NCBI RefSeq assembly: GCF_039534915.1
Contig: NZ_BAAAWE010000001.1
Coordinates: forward strand, 3,534,001-3,598,000
Reading direction: 5' to 3'
Length of the DNA: 64,000 nt
From: Streptomyces roseofulvus
GTDB lineage: Bacteria > Actinomycetota > Actinomycetes > Streptomycetales > Streptomycetaceae
Shown one piece after another: positions 17,258 to 26,419 of this stretch. The notes beneath the pieces are model-generated. The model had not been told where the DNA came from and made no database searches. It saw only the letters and a list, made by a program, of their open reading frames with translations. Positions within the stretch are counted from its first letter, which is position 1. Each line of letters begins with the position of its first letter. The position numbers and the translations under genes were made by a program.

Positions 17258-18043
17258 ATGCTGCTCCAGGGGAAGACGGTCGTCGTGTCGGGCGTCGGGA
17301 CCGGGCTCGGCCACCGGGTCGCGGAGGCGGTGGTACGCGACGGGGGCAACGCGGTCCTCGGCGCACGCACCGAGGCCAACCTCGTGAAGTCCGCGGCCGC
17401 GATCGACCCGACGGGCGGGCGCACCGCGCACCTCGCCACCGACATCACCGACGAGCGGCGGTGCGAGGCGCTGGCCGCGCTCGCCGTCGAACGGTTCGGC
17501 GGGATCGACGCGGTCGTCCACGTCGCCGCCTGGGACTCGTACTTCGGCGGCCTCGCCGACGCCGACTTCGCCACCTGGCAGGGCGTCCTCGACGTCAACC
17601 TGCTCGGCACGCTGCGGATGACCCGCGCGTGCCTGCCGGCGCTGCGGGCGGGCGGGGGCGGCTCGGTCGTCCTCATCGGCACCCAGTCGGCCGTCGCCGC
17701 GCCGACGCAGGTGCAGCAGGCCGCCTACGCGGCGTCCAAGGGGGCGCTGACCTCGGCGATGTACTCGCTGGCGCGGGAGCTGGGACCGGACCGGATCCGC
17801 GTCAACACGGTGCTGCCCGGGTGGATGTGGGGCCCGCCGGTGGAGGCGTTCGTCCGCTTCACGGCGCAGGCGGAGGGGGTGGAGGAGGCGGCGGTCCTGG
17901 ACCGGCTCACCTCCCGGGTCGCGCTGCCGGACCTGGCCACGGACGCGGACGTCGCCGACGCGGTCGTGTTTCTCGCGTCGGGGCGGGCGCGGGCGATCAC
18001 GGGGCAGTCGCTGCTCGTGAACGCGGGCGAGGTGATGCGGTGA
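17258..18043 (+). CDS. Short-chain dehydrogenase/reductase (SDR)
   Basis: 261 aa, classical SDR size. The nucleotide-binding Gly motif is SGVGTGLG (11-18), a slight variant of TGxxxGxG. A catalytic Ser occurs in LIGTQSAV and the Tyr157-x3-Lys161 pair in YAASK. GQSLLVNAGEVM closes the fold. GARTEANL after the second strand suggests NADP(H) preference (Arg), an inference. It is divergent from the EthD-like gene and shares a CTGACG-N3-CGTCAG operator with it. Probably oxidises an alcohol intermediate in the pathway encoded by the other operator-bearing genes. Confidence 0.88.
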   Translation: MLLQGKTVVVSGVGTGLGHRVAEAVVRDGGNAVLGARTEANLVKSAAAIDPTGGRTAHLATDITDERRCEALAALAVERFGGIDAVVHVAAWDSYFGGLADADFATWQGVLDVNLLGTLRMTRACLPALRAGGGGSVVLIGTQSAVAAPTQVQQAAYAASKGALTSAMYSLARELGPDRIRVNTVLPGWMWGPPVEAFVRFTAQAEGVEEAAVLDRLTSRVALPDLATDADVADAVVFLASGRARAITGQSLLVNAGEVMR

Positions 18044-18095
18044 GGGCGGGTGCGGGTGCGCGCGGGCCGGCGGCTGGGCGCAGCCCACGACGGGG

Positions 18096-19190
18096 TCACC
18101 GCGTCGGGTAGCGGGTGTGCCAGGTGGGGGTGTGGAGGGTGGCCGACTGGGTGAGTTCCATCGCGAGGTCGTCGGCCAGTTCCAGGACCGTGCCGCGGCC
18201 TTCGAGCGCCGCGAGCCAGGCCGGCGGGAGGGCCGTCTCGCCGTGCTGGGCGCCGAGGAGCGCGCCGGTGGCCGCGGCGGTCACGGCGGAGGGGCCGTCG
18301 TGGTTGGCGGCGAGGCGGAGTCCGTGGCGGACGTCCTCGCCGACGAGGGCGCAGTAGACGGCCGCCGCCAGCTGGCCCTGCGCGGTGTCCTCGTCCGCCC
18401 CGAGGGCGGTGACCCGGTCCGCGTCGGGGACGCCCTCGCGGACGGCTCCGAGGGCGCGGGTCAGGGCCTCGGTGACCGGTTCGTGGCCGGCCCGGGCGGC
18501 CAGCAGCCCCAGGGCCGTACCGGCGGCGGCTTCGACGGAGGCGCCGCGGGCCACGCCGTGGACGGTCACGGCGAGCGCGCCGGCGGCCAGCGTGGCGGCG
18601 GGGGCGCCGTGCGTCTGGGCGGCGCACTCGACGGCGAGCTGGCAGACGAGCTGCGGCTCCCAGCCGACGAGGAGGCCGAAGGGCGCGGAGCGGGCGAGCG
18701 CGCCGGAGTCGTCCGCGTCGGGGTTCTTGGGCTGGTCGAGGGTGCCGAGCCGTTCGTCGCCGAGGCCGGTGAGGCAGGCGCGGGGCGGCCGGCGGCGGGC
18801 GTAGAGCCACTCCTGGCGGCCGAGCCAGCCGTTGTCGCGGCGCCGTTCGTCGGGGCCCCAGTCGCGCTGGGTGGCGGCCCAGCGCAGCTGGGCGCGGTGG
18901 ACGTCGCTGGGCGGGTGCCAGACGCCGCTGTCGCGGTGGACGTGGGCGCGGATGAGGCCGTCGACGGTGAAGAGGCTCATCTGGGTGGCGGCGGTGACGG
19001 GCAGGGTGCCGTCCGGGGGTTCGGTGAGGCCCGCGTCGCCGTGTTCCGTACGGAGTTCCTTCAGGGTCCGGTCGTGCGCGCCCGCGCCGAACGCGTCGCC
19101 GACGGCCGCGCCGAGCAGACAGCCGCGGACGCGCGAACGGAAGTCCTGTTGTTCGGTGCGGCCCCACACGGCCGCGGCAGTGGTGGTCAC
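18096..19190 (-). CDS. ADP-ribosylglycohydrolase-like protein with altered metal site
   Basis: 364 aa. RVRGCLLGAAVGDAFGA at the N-terminus is the family hallmark, and DEDTAQGQLAAAVYCAL follows the expected helix order. However, the C-terminal metal-binding GGDTDT motif appears as NHDGPSAVTAAATGALLGA, so one or both Asp ligands are missing. DraG-type enzymes remove ADP-ribose from proteins using two Mg or Mn ions, so this copy may be inactive, bind ADP-ribose only, or have another hydrolase role. It converges with the SDR gene and looks monocistronic. Confidence 0.78.
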   Translation of the reverse strand: MTTTAAAVWGRTEQQDFRSRVRGCLLGAAVGDAFGAGAHDRTLKELRTEHGDAGLTEPPDGTLPVTAATQMSLFTVDGLIRAHVHRDSGVWHPPSDVHRAQLRWAATQRDWGPDERRRDNGWLGRQEWLYARRRPPRACLTGLGDERLGTLDQPKNPDADDSGALARSAPFGLLVGWEPQLVCQLAVECAAQTHGAPAATLAAGALAVTVHGVARGASVEAAAGTALGLLAARAGHEPVTEALTRALGAVREGVPDADRVTALGADEDTAQGQLAAAVYCALVGEDVRHGLRLAANHDGPSAVTAAATGALLGAQHGETALPPAWLAALEGRGTVLELADDLAMELTQSATLHTPTWHTRYPTR

Positions 19191-19360
19191 GACGTGCCCT
19201 CCCCCGTCCGAGGTCCCGTTCTCTCACCGGTCTCCGCAGCACTCTAATCGACCGGGTGTGTCCGTTCGGGGTGCGGACACTTATGTGATCGGACGCCCTT
19301 CAGGCCGCTTTTGACCACAGTTCACCCGAGCTTCGCCCGGCGCGCGCGGAGACCCGATTC

Positions 19361-21967
19361 TCAGCCCTCCACCACCGGCAGCAGCTCCGGCAGATGACCG
19401 TCGGAGGCGCGGGCGGCCGCCTGGCGTTCGGCCGGGACCTCGCCGTAGAGGGTGGTCCGGGGACGGGACGGGCGCCCGGCCGCCTCCGCGATCGCCTCCA
19501 GGTCGCGGATGGAGCGGTACGAGCCGTAACTCGACCCGGCCATCCGGGAGATGGTCTCCTCCATCAGCGTCCCGCCGAGGTCGTTCGCGCCCGACCGCAG
19601 CATCTCCGCCGCGCCCTCCGTACCCAGCTTCACCCAGCTCGTCTGAATGTTGGGGATGTGGGGGTGAAGGAGGAGCCGGGCCATCGCGGTCACGGCGCGG
19701 TTGTCGCGGATCGTCGGGCCGGGGCGGGCGATGCCGGCGAGGTAGACGGGCGCGTTGGTGTGGATGAAGGGCAGGGTCACGAACTCCGTGAACCCGCCGG
19801 TCCGCTGCTGGATCCCGGCGAGGGTGCGGAGGTGTCCGAGCCAGTGGCGGGGCTGGTCGACGTGCCCGTACATCATGGTCGAGGACGAGCGGATGCCCAG
19901 CTCGTGCGCGGTGGTGATCACCTCGATCCAGGTGGCGGTGGGCAGCTTGCCCTTGGTCAGCACCCAGCGGACCTCGTCGTCGAGGATCTCGGCGGCGGTG
20001 CCGGGGATCGAGTCGAGCCCGGCCTCCTTCGCCGCCGTCAGCCACTCGCGGACGGACAGGCCGGTGCGGGTGGCGCCGTTGACGACCTCCATGGGCGAGA
20101 AGGCGTGCACGTGCATCCCGGGCACCCGCTCCTTGACCGCCCGCGCGATGTCGAAGTACGCGGTGCCGGGCAGGTCCGGGTGGATGCCGCCCTGCATGCA
20201 GACCTCGACCGCGCCGACGTCCCACGCCTGCTGCGCGCGGTCGGCGACCTGGTCGAGGGAGAGGGTGTACGCGTCGGCGTCGGTGCGGCGCTGGGCGAAG
20301 GCGCAGAAGCGGCAGCCGGTGTAGCAGACGTTGGTGAAGTTGATGTTCCGCGTGACGATGTACGTCACCTCGTCGCCGGAGACGGACTTCCGCACGTCGT
20401 CGGCGACCCCGCACAGCGCGTCGAGGGCCGGGCCGTCGGCGTGCAGCAGCGCCAGGGCCTGCGGGTCGGTCAGCCGCGTCGGGTCGTCCGCCGCGACCGC
20501 CAGCGCCTCGCGCACGTCGGCGTCGATCCGCTCGGGCCGCATCCCGGGCGCGGCGGCCTCCCGCAGCGCCTCCCAGTCGCCGTACACCTCGTCGAAGTCG
20601 GTGCGCCGGTCCCCGGTGCGGCCCTCGGTGTCGACGGCGGTGTGCAGGTCGGTGCGGCCGGCGGCGGTGAAGACCTCGTCCGGCTCCTGCCACGGCAGGC
20701 CGCGCACCACCGCGTCCGGGTTCGCCAGGCCCGTCTCCGGGTCGGCCAGCGCCCGCACGTGCGGCACGATCCGCGGGTCCAGCCACGGCTCGCCGCGCCG
20801 GACGAACTCCGGGTAGACGCAGAGCCGTTCGCGCAGCTCGAAGCCGGCGGCGCGGGAGCGCGCGGCGAGCTCGTCGATCCGCGGCCACGGCCGCTCGGGG
20901 TTGACGTGGTCGATGGTCAGCGGCGAGACGCCGCCCCAGTCGTCGATGCCGGCCGCGATCAGCCGCTCGTACTCGGCGTCCACCAGGTTCGGCGGCGCCT
21001 GGAGGCACGCCGACGGCCCCATGATCAGCCGGGCCACGGCCACCGCCGCGACCAGGTCGTCCAGCTCGGCGTCGGGCATCGAGCGCATCGCCGTGTCCGG
21101 CTTGGCCCGGAAGTTCTGGATGATCAGCTCCTGGACGCCGTGGTAGGCCCGCGCCACGCGCCGCAGCGCGAACAGCGACTCGGCCCGCTCCTCGTACGTC
21201 TCCCCGATCCCCAGGAGCAGCCCCGAGGTGAACGGCACGGACGACCGCCCCGCGTCCTCCAGGACCCGCAGCCGCACGGCCGGTTCCTTGTCCGGGGAGC
21301 CGTAGTGCGGGCCGCCGGGCTCGGACCACAGCCGGGTGGCGGTGGTCTCCAGCATCATGCCCATCGACGGCGCGACCGGCTTCAGCCGCTGGAAGTCCGT
21401 CCACGACAGCACGCCCGGGTTGAGGTGCGGCAGCAGCCCGGTCTCCTCCAGGATCCGCACCGACATCGCCCGCACGTACGCCAGGGTGTCGTCGTACCCG
21501 TGCGCGTCCAGCCACTCCCGCGCCTCCGGCCACCGCTCCTCCGGCTTGTCGCCGAGCGTGATGAGCGCTTCCTTGCAGCCGAGCGCGGCACCGCGCCGGG
21601 CGATGTCGAGGACCTCGTCCGGCGACAGGAACATCCCGTGCCCGTCGCGCCGCAGCTTGCCCGGCACGGTGACGAAGGTGCAGTAGTGGCACTTGTCCCG
21701 GCACAGCCGGGTCAGGGGTATGAACACGCTCTTCGAGTACGTGATCACCCCGGGCCGCCCGGCCGCCTCCAGGCCGGCGTCCCGCACCCGCCCCGCCACG
21801 CCGACCAGCTCGTCCAGGTCCTCGCCGCGCGCCCGCAGCAGCACCGCCGCCTCGCCCACGTCGAGCGCGACGCCGTCCCGCGCCCGCCGCAGAGCCCGCC
21901 GCATCGAGTTCCTGGTAGGGGCAACCCCCTGCTGGTCGGCCGCGCGGCCGGTCTGGTGGTCCGTCAT
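19361..21967 (-). CDS. fbiC: 7,8-didemethyl-8-hydroxy-5-deazariboflavin (FO) synthase, CofG-CofH fusion
   Basis: 868 aa, the normal size of the actinobacterial fusion. Two radical-SAM domains: CofG with Cys89/93/96 ([10 protein letters not shown]) and CofH with Cys548/552/555 ([10 protein letters not shown]). Together they join tyrosine and a ribityl-diaminouracil to make FO, the chromophore of coenzyme F420. The preceding gene on the same strand is an LLM-class, probably F420-using oxidoreductase 64 bp upstream. The window holds two further LLM genes and a Ddn-type nitroreductase, so the cofactor is in demand locally. Confidence 0.97.
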   Translation of the reverse strand: MTDHQTGRAADQQGVAPTRNSMRRALRRARDGVALDVGEAAVLLRARGEDLDELVGVAGRVRDAGLEAAGRPGVITYSKSVFIPLTRLCRDKCHYCTFVTVPGKLRRDGHGMFLSPDEVLDIARRGAALGCKEALITLGDKPEERWPEAREWLDAHGYDDTLAYVRAMSVRILEETGLLPHLNPGVLSWTDFQRLKPVAPSMGMMLETTATRLWSEPGGPHYGSPDKEPAVRLRVLEDAGRSSVPFTSGLLLGIGETYEERAESLFALRRVARAYHGVQELIIQNFRAKPDTAMRSMPDAELDDLVAAVAVARLIMGPSACLQAPPNLVDAEYERLIAAGIDDWGGVSPLTIDHVNPERPWPRIDELAARSRAAGFELRERLCVYPEFVRRGEPWLDPRIVPHVRALADPETGLANPDAVVRGLPWQEPDEVFTAAGRTDLHTAVDTEGRTGDRRTDFDEVYGDWEALREAAAPGMRPERIDADVREALAVAADDPTRLTDPQALALLHADGPALDALCGVADDVRKSVSGDEVTYIVTRNINFTNVCYTGCRFCAFAQRRTDADAYTLSLDQVADRAQQAWDVGAVEVCMQGGIHPDLPGTAYFDIARAVKERVPGMHVHAFSPMEVVNGATRTGLSVREWLTAAKEAGLDSIPGTAAEILDDEVRWVLTKGKLPTATWIEVITTAHELGIRSSSTMMYGHVDQPRHWLGHLRTLAGIQQRTGGFTEFVTLPFIHTNAPVYLAGIARPGPTIRDNRAVTAMARLLLHPHIPNIQTSWVKLGTEGAAEMLRSGANDLGGTLMEETISRMAGSSYGSYRSIRDLEAIAEAAGRPSRPRTTLYGEVPAERQAAARASDGHLPELLPVVEG

Positions 21968-22031
21968 ACCCCGAGCATACGAGCGGCGCCCCGGCGCCGG
22001 GCCGGGGTCCCCGCGGCTCGGCGCCCGTCCG

Positions 22032-22865
22032 TCACCCCAGGTGCTCCGCGTACGCGTCCAGGACCCGCAGCACCTCCGCCTCCCCGGCCGGCGGCAGCTG
22101 GAGGACGGTCTCCTCGCAGCCGAGGTCGGCGTAGTGGGCGAGCTTGCCCGGGGTGGGGAGGACGGCGTACGGGACGACCCGGAGGGACTTCGGGTCGCGG
22201 CCCGCCTCCTCCCAGGCCCGGCGCAGGACCGGCAGGGACTCGGTCAGGCCGCGGCCGCCGATCGGCATCCAGCCGTCCGTGTGCTCGGCGATCGCCCGGA
22301 AGAGCTTCGGGCCGGCGGCTCCGCCGAGGAGGATCCGGGGCGCGCCGCCCGCCGGTTTCGGCCATGCCTCCGAGGCGCGTACCGAGTAGCCGAACTCTCC
22401 TTCGTACGCGGTGGGTTCGGGGGCCCACAGGGCCTTCATCAGGGCGAGCCGGTCGTGCACGAGGGCGCGGCGGGTGGGCCAGTCGACGTTGTGGTCGGCG
22501 GCCTCCTCGCGGTTCCAGCCGTAGCCGAGGCCGAGGGTGAGGCGGCCGCCGGAGAGGTGGTCGAGGGTGGCGATCCGCTTGGCGAGGGCGATCGGGTCGT
22601 GCTGGGCGAGCAGCGTGATGCCGGTGCCGAGCGCGAGCCGGTCGGTGACGGCCGCGGCCTGGGCGAGGGCGACGTACGGGTCCAGGGTCCGCTCGTACTC
22701 GCGGGCGGCCCTGCCGCCCGCCGGGTGCTCGGTGTCCCGGGAGACGGGGATGTGGGTGTGCTCGGGCAGGTAGAGGCCGGCGAAGCCGCGCGCCTCCAGC
22801 TCGCGGGCGAGCCGCACGGGCGAGATGGTCTCGTCGGTCAGGAAGATCGTGGTCGAGATCCGCAT
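22032..22865 (-). CDS. LLM class F420-dependent oxidoreductase
   Basis: 277 aa. Luciferase-like TIM barrel: [40 protein letters not shown] is the typical first strand-helix unit, [42 protein letters not shown] is the core signature, and [21 protein letters not shown] lies late. The SGGRLxLGLGxGWN block is typical of F420-binding rather than FMN-binding members (family knowledge). Reaction and substrate unknown. It is 64 bp upstream of fbiC on the same strand, so the two may share a transcript. Confidence 0.88.
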   Translation of the reverse strand: MRISTTIFLTDETISPVRLARELEARGFAGLYLPEHTHIPVSRDTEHPAGGRAAREYERTLDPYVALAQAAAVTDRLALGTGITLLAQHDPIALAKRIATLDHLSGGRLTLGLGYGWNREEAADHNVDWPTRRALVHDRLALMKALWAPEPTAYEGEFGYSVRASEAWPKPAGGAPRILLGGAAGPKLFRAIAEHTDGWMPIGGRGLTESLPVLRRAWEEAGRDPKSLRVVPYAVLPTPGKLAHYADLGCEETVLQLPPAGEAEVLRVLDAYAEHLG

Positions 22866-22975
22866 GACGGCACGGTAGGGGCTGCGGCGCGGGATTCCGA
22901 GGGGCCGGACGGCCGTGGTGGCGGCGGGACGAAATCCGGGTGCCCGCCTCCGGCGGCGGGCCTACCGTGGCGCGC

Positions 22976-23731
22976 GTGCTGAACCGAATCGAGACGTACT
23001 ACGACGCCGTGCCCCGCTCCTCCGCCCGCGGGGAGGACTTCGGGCCGCTGACCCTGTTCGTGCGCGAGGGCTCCGGCGGCTGGCCCTTCTACGCGCGGCC
23101 CGCGCTGGGGCACGAGGGGCCGGTGCCGGTGGCCGCCGTGGAGCGGGTGCGGGCCCGGCAGCGGGAGCTGGGGGTGCCGGAGGCGTTCGAGTGGGTGGCG
23201 GAGACGACGCCGGGGCTGCGGACGGCCGTGGAGGAGAGCGGGCTCGTGGTGCACGCGCATCCGCTGATGGTCCTGGACGGCGCGCCGCTCCCCGTGCCGG
23301 AGCCGGCGGGGGCGGGGGTGCGGATCGTCGGCGCGGACGATCCGGAGCTGGCGGCGGCCGTCGCCGCCCCGTACGCGGCCTTCGGCGCGGCCCCGGGCCC
23401 GGGCGACGCGGCCCGGGTGGCCGCCCGGATCGACGCCGGTCTGACGGTCCTCGCCGCCGGTTTCGACGCGGCGAGCGGGGAGGCCCTGGCGGGCGGCCAG
23501 GTGCAGCCCGTCGGGGACGTGGCGGAGATCGTCGGCGTCGGCACCCGTCCGGAGGCCCGGCGCCGGGGCCTGGGGCTCGCGGTGACCGCCGCGCTGGTCG
23601 CGGACGCCCGGGCGCGCGGGGCCGGGCTGGTCTTCCTGACGGCCTCGGACGCGGACGTGGAGCGGCTCTACGCCCGCCTCGGCTTCCGCACGGTCGCGAC
23701 CGCCCTCATCGCCGAGGCGCCGGCTCCCTGA
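22976..23731 (+). CDS. GNAT family N-acetyltransferase
   Basis: About 251 aa from the GTG of VLNRIETYYDAVPR; GTG codons 9 and 36 bp upstream are alternatives and none has a clear RBS. The C-terminal GNAT core is clear: VGDVAEIVGVGTRPEARRRGLGLAVTAALVADARARG (acetyl-CoA loop R/Q-x-x-G-x-G/A as RRRGLG) and VERLYARLGFRTV. The N-terminal half (RIETYYDAVPRSSARGEDFGPLTLFV) recalls two-domain GNATs of actinobacteria. Substrate unknown. Its 3' end overlaps the convergent GNAT gene by 26 bp. Confidence 0.85.
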   Translation: MLNRIETYYDAVPRSSARGEDFGPLTLFVREGSGGWPFYARPALGHEGPVPVAAVERVRARQRELGVPEAFEWVAETTPGLRTAVEESGLVVHAHPLMVLDGAPLPVPEPAGAGVRIVGADDPELAAAVAAPYAAFGAAPGPGDAARVAARIDAGLTVLAAGFDAASGEALAGGQVQPVGDVAEIVGVGTRPEARRRGLGLAVTAALVADARARGAGLVFLTASDADVERLYARLGFRTVATALIAEAPAP

Positions 23732-24188
23732 CCAGGTGCACGTCCACGCCGTCCTCCGCCTCCCGGGTGAAGCCCATCCGCTCGTAGAGGCGGCGGGCGG
23801 CGCTCCCCCGCAGCACGGAGAGCCGGACGGGGGCGGCGGCGGCGTCGGCCCGGTCGAGCAGGTGGCGCAGGACGGCCGTGCCGAGCCCGCGCCCCTGGAG
23901 GGCCGGGGCGAGGTAGAAGTGCTCCAGGCAGAGGCCGGTGCCCTCCGGCCGGAGGGTGACGCAGCCGGCGAGCGGCACGCCGGGGATCTCGATCACCGAG
24001 GTGTACGCGGCGGAGAACCCGTCCCGCAGCCGCTGCCGGACCCGCCGCTCGTCGTACCGCCCGAGCCGTTCCAGGTCGGCGCGCAGCACGACCGCCCGCA
24101 GCTCGGCGACGGCCTCGACGTCCTCGGCCCGCCCGGGCCGCAGCCACCAGTCCGCGCTCCCGTTGCCGTTCCCGTACCGCTCGCTCAT
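23706..24188 (-). CDS. GNAT family N-acetyltransferase
   Basis: 160 aa from the ATG of MSERYGNGNGSADWWLRPGRAEDVEAV; an extension upstream would cross the divergent promoter and lacks family character. LCLEHFYLAPALQGRGLGTAVLRHLLDRA contains the acetyl-CoA pyrophosphate loop QGRGLG, and RLSVLRGSAARRLYERMGF the final strand-helix. Single-domain GNAT of unknown substrate. The last 26 bp overlap the 3' end of the preceding convergent GNAT gene, so transcripts from both must be antisense to each other at their ends. Confidence 0.88.
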   Translation of the reverse strand: MSERYGNGNGSADWWLRPGRAEDVEAVAELRAVVLRADLERLGRYDERRVRQRLRDGFSAAYTSVIEIPGVPLAGCVTLRPEGTGLCLEHFYLAPALQGRGLGTAVLRHLLDRADAAAAPVRLSVLRGSAARRLYERMGFTREAEDGVDVHLVREPAPRR

Positions 24189-24246
24189 GGCGTGATCGTA
24201 GGAGCGCCGTCGTAACCGCTGCGGCCCGGTCCCCGTTGGAGCGGTC

Positions 24247-24462
24247 ATGAAGAGGATCCTCACCGCAGCCGCCCTGACCGCCGTCGCCGCCACCGGCGCC
24301 CTCGCCTCCGCCGGCACGGCCGCCGCCGACACGGGCGGCCTGAACCTCCCGTCCGTCGTCCCGCTGAGCGGCGTCCTGACCCCGAAGGCCAAGCCCGCCC
24401 AGGCCGCCGACATGCCGGCCGCCAACGCGGCGGTGGAGAAGCTGCTGCCGGGGCAGCGCTGA
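24247..24462 (+). CDS. Small secreted protein of unknown function
   Basis: 71 aa. A clear Sec signal peptide (MKRILTAAALTAVAATGALASAGTAAA, cleavage after about residue 27) leaves a mature peptide of about 44 residues, DTGGLNLPSVVPLSGVLTPK then a Lys/Ala-rich end. No cysteines and no chaplin or rodlin signature, so I cannot name it. Such short secreted proteins are frequent in Streptomyces. A strong terminator follows 22 bp after the stop, marking a monocistronic unit. Confidence 0.75.
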   Translation: MKRILTAAALTAVAATGALASAGTAAADTGGLNLPSVVPLSGVLTPKAKPAQAADMPAANAAVEKLLPGQR

Positions 24463-24483
24463 CCCGGAGACCCGGAGAACGGA

Positions 24484-24521
24484 CGAAGGCGGCGGTACCC
24501 CCCACGGGACCGCCGCCTTCG
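24484..24521 (+). terminator. Hairpin terminator after small secreted protein gene
   Basis: CGAAGGCGGCGGT (24484-24496) pairs perfectly with ACCGCCGCCTTCG (24509-24521), a 13-bp stem, followed by CGTTTCT. It also sits just beyond the stop of the convergent permease gene. Confidence 0.85.
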
Positions 24522-24561
24522 CGTTTCTGGATGACTCAGGTGTGTGTCCGGATCGGACCGG

Positions 24562-26127
24562 TCAGTCGGCGACCACCAGGGACGGGGTCTCCTTGGTGAG
24601 GACCTCGCCGCGGAAGAAGGCGGGGCTGCGGCGCTGCATGACCAGCATGATGACCACGCCGAGGAGGAGCAGGCCGACGCCGATGACGAAGACCGAGCCG
24701 ACGCCGAGGACGGCGGAGCCGGAGCCGTAGGCCGGGTCCCACATGTCGTAGAGGGTCTTGCCGAAGACCGCCGTGAGCATCAGGCCGCCGAGGAGCGGCA
24801 TGAGGCCCTTGAAGGCGAGGTCGCGGACGGAGCGGAAGAGCTCGGCGCGGAAGTACCAGACGCAGGCGAAGGCGGTCAGCGCGTAGTAGAAGCAGATCAT
24901 CAGGCCGAGGGCGTAGATGGTGTCGACCAGGACGTGCTCGCTGACCAGGGTCATCACCGTGTAGAAGACGCCGGTGGCGACGCCGGCCACGATCGTGGCC
25001 TTGCCGGGGGTCTTGAAGACGGGGTGGACCTTGGTGAAGGACTTCGGCAGGGCCTCGTACGTGGACATGGCGAGGACCGTGCGGGCGACCGGGATGAAGG
25101 TGGTCTGGAGGCTCGCGGCGGCCGAGGCCAGGACGGCGACGAAGAGGAGGACGCCGAGGGCGGGGCCCATGACCGGGCCGGCGAGGGCGGCGAAGACGTT
25201 GTCGGAGGTCTCCGGGTTGGCGAGGCCGAGGCCCTGGTCGCCGGAGCCGACGGCCATCTGCGCGGCGATGCCGGTGGCGAGGTAGGAGCCGACCAGGACG
25301 ACCATGGCGATGAGCGCGGCGCGGCCGGGGGTCTTGTCGCTGCCGACGGTCTCCTCGTTGGTCGCCATGCAGGCGTCCCAGCCCCAGTACATGAAGATCG
25401 AGAGGGAGAGGCCGGCGGTGAAGGCGGCGAAGGACTGGACCGCGAAGGGGTTCATCCAGGACCAGGAGAAGTCGACCGAGGTCTCGAAGGAGCCGGCCTT
25501 GGAGAGGGCCAGGGCGACGAAGACGGCGAGGACGACGAGCTGGAGGCCGACGAGGGCGTACTGGACGCCCTTGGTGGCCGTCATGCCGCGGTAGCTGATC
25601 GCGGTGGCGACGGCGATGAGGGCGAGGCAGGTGACGATGTGGACGGCCTTGTTGTCGTCCAGGGCGGCGATGGACTCGCTGCCGGTGACCTCGCCCGCCA
25701 GGAGCCAGAAGTACGAGGTGGCGACGCCGGCCAGGTTGGAGAGGACGATGATCGTGGCGATCACCAGGCCCCAGCCGCACATCCAGCCGATCTTGGGGCC
25801 GAACGCCTTCACGGTCCAGGTGAAGGAGGTGCCGCAGTCGGGCATGGCCTTGTTGAGCTCCCGGTACGCGAAGGCGACGAGGAGCATGGGGAGGAAGCCC
25901 GCGAGGAAGACGGCGGGCATCTGGAGGCCGACCTCGCCGGCGGTGGAGCCGAGGGTGGAGGTCAGGCAGTAGACCGGGGCGACGGTCGAGATGCCGATGA
26001 TCGCGTTTCCGAAGAGGCCGACGCTGTTGCCGCCGAGGCCCTTCTTGCGCACGTCCTGCGTGACGCCCGGGGCGTTGACGCCCCTTACCGTGTCTCCGGC
26101 CTGGGGCCGTGCTTCCACCTGAGTCAT
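24562..26127 (-). CDS. APC family amino acid permease
   Basis: 521 aa with about 12-14 hydrophobic helices. The N-terminal VGLFGNAIIGISTVAPVYCLTSTLG segment holds the APC-type broken first helix (G-x-G/S-x-x-x), and AFAYRELNKAMPDCGTSFTWTVKAFGPKIGWMCGW is the conserved second to third helix loop. Imports amino acids or amines with protons or by exchange across the cytoplasmic membrane; the specific substrate is not evident. It stands alone, with the next gene on the same strand 292 bp upstream behind a terminator. Confidence 0.9.
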   Translation of the reverse strand: MTQVEARPQAGDTVRGVNAPGVTQDVRKKGLGGNSVGLFGNAIIGISTVAPVYCLTSTLGSTAGEVGLQMPAVFLAGFLPMLLVAFAYRELNKAMPDCGTSFTWTVKAFGPKIGWMCGWGLVIATIIVLSNLAGVATSYFWLLAGEVTGSESIAALDDNKAVHIVTCLALIAVATAISYRGMTATKGVQYALVGLQLVVLAVFVALALSKAGSFETSVDFSWSWMNPFAVQSFAAFTAGLSLSIFMYWGWDACMATNEETVGSDKTPGRAALIAMVVLVGSYLATGIAAQMAVGSGDQGLGLANPETSDNVFAALAGPVMGPALGVLLFVAVLASAAASLQTTFIPVARTVLAMSTYEALPKSFTKVHPVFKTPGKATIVAGVATGVFYTVMTLVSEHVLVDTIYALGLMICFYYALTAFACVWYFRAELFRSVRDLAFKGLMPLLGGLMLTAVFGKTLYDMWDPAYGSGSAVLGVGSVFVIGVGLLLLGVVIMLVMQRRSPAFFRGEVLTKETPSLVVAD

Positions 26128-26419
26128 GAACAGGACGTTAAGTGCTGCGGTTTCCTTATCCGGAGGATCAGACTCCGCTCAGCTGATCGATCAACGCCTT
26201 GCATTGCGAGGTCAGATCGGGGCAGCCGCCAATGATTGAAAGATCGACGACCGTACGGGACCGACCAACCGGTAGGTCGACCGGCGGGTGTCCGATATGC
26301 GGGAACCGCAGCAAAGCCCGGAATGTCCGTTTCCAAATTTTCCCGAGGAATTTTCCCGCCGTCCGGCCGGGCGGCCGGAACCCTTGGGAGAACTGGGTTC
26401 CGGCCTTTGTACCGACCGG
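26128..26419. other. Gene-free 292 bp, locally AT-richer
   Basis: Holds the permease promoter region and the terminator of the upstream aldehyde dehydrogenase gene. The stretch 26320-26370 contains AAATTTTCCCG and AATTTTCCCG, AT-richer than anything nearby, and ACCGGTAGGTCGACCGGCGGGT near 26268 is an imperfect dyad. I see no gene in it. Confidence 0.5.
26374..26404 (-). terminator. Hairpin after aldehyde dehydrogenase gene
   Basis: GCCGGAACCC (26374-26383) pairs with GGGTTCCGGC (26395-26404), a 10-bp stem with an 11-nt loop, 16 bp beyond the dehydrogenase stop. Confidence 0.65.

Noticed and set aside
19361..21967. Frameshift or split cofG/cofH
   Set aside because: The frame is continuous with both CxxxCxxC clusters, which is the normal fused form in actinobacteria.
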